The notes beneath the pieces are model-generated. The model saw only the letters and a list, made by a program, of their open reading frames with translations, was not told where the DNA came from and ran no database searches. From positions 1 through 6,187 of the forward strand of contig JACQOY010000231.1 of the NCBI GenBank assembly GCA_016207765.1: 6,187 bases of DNA, read 5' to 3'. A program made the translations under genes and the position numbers. Below, one piece after another: positions 5,996 through 6,187 of this stretch; within the stretch, counting starts at the first letter, position 1, and every line of letters begins with the position of its first letter. Source of the DNA: Deltaproteobacteria bacterium. GTDB taxonomy: Bacteria > UBA10199 > SBBF01.

Positions 5996-6025
5996 AAGAT
6001 AACCAGAAAAAATCGGCGAGTTCAA
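5996..6025 (-). promoter_or_regulatory. Candidate promoter of tRNA-Ser(GCU)
   Basis: On the minus strand, TTGAAC (6020-6025) and TATCTT (5996-6001) are separated by 18 bases. The -10 ends about 18 bases before the tRNA 5' end at 5977, a usual distance for a short leader. Each hexamer matches the consensus at four positions. Position supports it more than sequence does. Confidence 0.4.
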
Positions 6026-6039
6026 GGAACAATTGTTAT

Positions 6040-6068
6040 TTGATTTTTAAGGGAAACTTACGCACAAT
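6040..6068 (+). promoter_or_regulatory. Candidate promoter of tRNA-Ser(UGA)
   Basis: TTGATT (6040-6045) and CACAAT (6063-6068) are separated by 17 bases, each matching four consensus positions. Transcription would start near 6075, at the left arm of the foldback element, giving a structured leader of nearly 60 bases before the tRNA. The evidence is weak. Confidence 0.3.
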
Positions 6069-6069
6069 G

Positions 6070-6138
6070 CCTTCCCCCCAACACCGCGAGTGCTTTTAGG
6101 GATGGGGGACCCCACAACGCAGTAGTGTTGGGGGAAGG
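6070..6138. repeat. 69-bp foldback (REP/MITE-like) element whose right arm enters tRNA-Ser(UGA)
   Basis: The left arm CCTTCCCCCCAACAC (6070-6084) pairs with GTGTTGGGGGAAGG (6125-6138), with one C bulged. An internal loop (C against AGTA) and a further GCG/CGC pairing (6086-6088 with 6118-6120) follow. The head includes a small TGGGG/CCCCA hairpin (6103-6107 with 6110-6114). A long stem with an internal mismatch and a head is the shape of REP or small non-autonomous elements. The last six bases of the right arm are the first six of the tRNA acceptor strand. No transposase is nearby. Confidence 0.6.
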
Positions 6139-6187
6139 GTGGCCGAGCGGTTGAAGGCACCGGTCTTGAAAACCGGCAGGCCCGAAA
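6133..6187 (+). tRNA. tRNA-Ser(UGA), 5' part, cut by window edge
   Basis: The acceptor 5' strand is GGAAGGG (6133-6139), followed by T8, G9 and a D-arm region starting GCCGAGCGG. The anticodon loop CTTGAAA is closed by CCGGT/ACCGG, and the anticodon TGA is at 6167-6169, decoding UCA-type serine codons. The following AGGCCCGAAA is the start of a long class II variable arm. The T-arm and 3' end lie beyond the window. It is head to head with tRNA-Ser(GCU), which has a different anticodon and different stems, so they are not recent duplicates. Confidence 0.93.

Overview
The window looks like chromosomal DNA from a Gram-negative bacterium of roughly 50% GC. It carries six protein-coding loci and two serine tRNAs. 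The Gram-negative reading rests on two cleavable export signals, an RND exporter with two large loops and a pentameric ligand-gated channel homologue. A deltaproteobacterium-like or uncultured lineage would fit the gene mix, but nothing here fixes the taxonomy.

Left edge (1-281): the N-terminal relic of a minimal nucleotidyltransferase lies on the plus strand. It has a GG...DxD motif, then a +1 frameshift, then a stop, so it looks like a dead gene. Bases 1-59 hold no gene I can name.

Minus-strand group (282-2503): transcription runs from right to left. First comes an exported protein of 256 residues with a plausible Cys-His-Asp triad. Five bases downstream is a VUT/YhhQ-type transporter of 263 residues, probably for a queuosine precursor. 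After a 78-bp gap comes a membrane lipid-alcohol kinase of the SEC59/DGK1/VTE5 type. That gap is filled by a heptanucleotide repeat and a large imperfect inverted repeat. The first two genes look translationally coupled; co-transcription of the kinase is uncertain.

Plus-strand group (2522-5884): an RND-superfamily exporter of the COG1033/MMPL type (762 residues) is followed 15 bases later by a homologue of the pentameric ligand-gated (Cys-loop) ion channels. The channel gene has a strong Shine-Dalgarno. The two divergent groups are separated by only 18 bp, so their promoters must lie inside each other's coding sequence. The exporter plus channel pair is the most interesting content: a channel and an exporter made from one transcript could form an envelope sensing/export module, though that is inference. 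The first 45 codons of the channel gene are unusual: a C7T6 tract, two stem-loops and an over-long, double-hydrophobic signal region.

Right edge (5885-6187): tRNA-Ser(GCU) on the minus strand begins at the very next base after the channel stop codon. A 155-bp divergent spacer holds candidate promoters for both tRNAs and a 69-bp foldback element. The right arm of that element runs into tRNA-Ser(UGA) on the plus strand, which the window edge cuts off in its variable arm. No CRISPR array, complete insertion sequence or convincing rho-independent terminator was seen.
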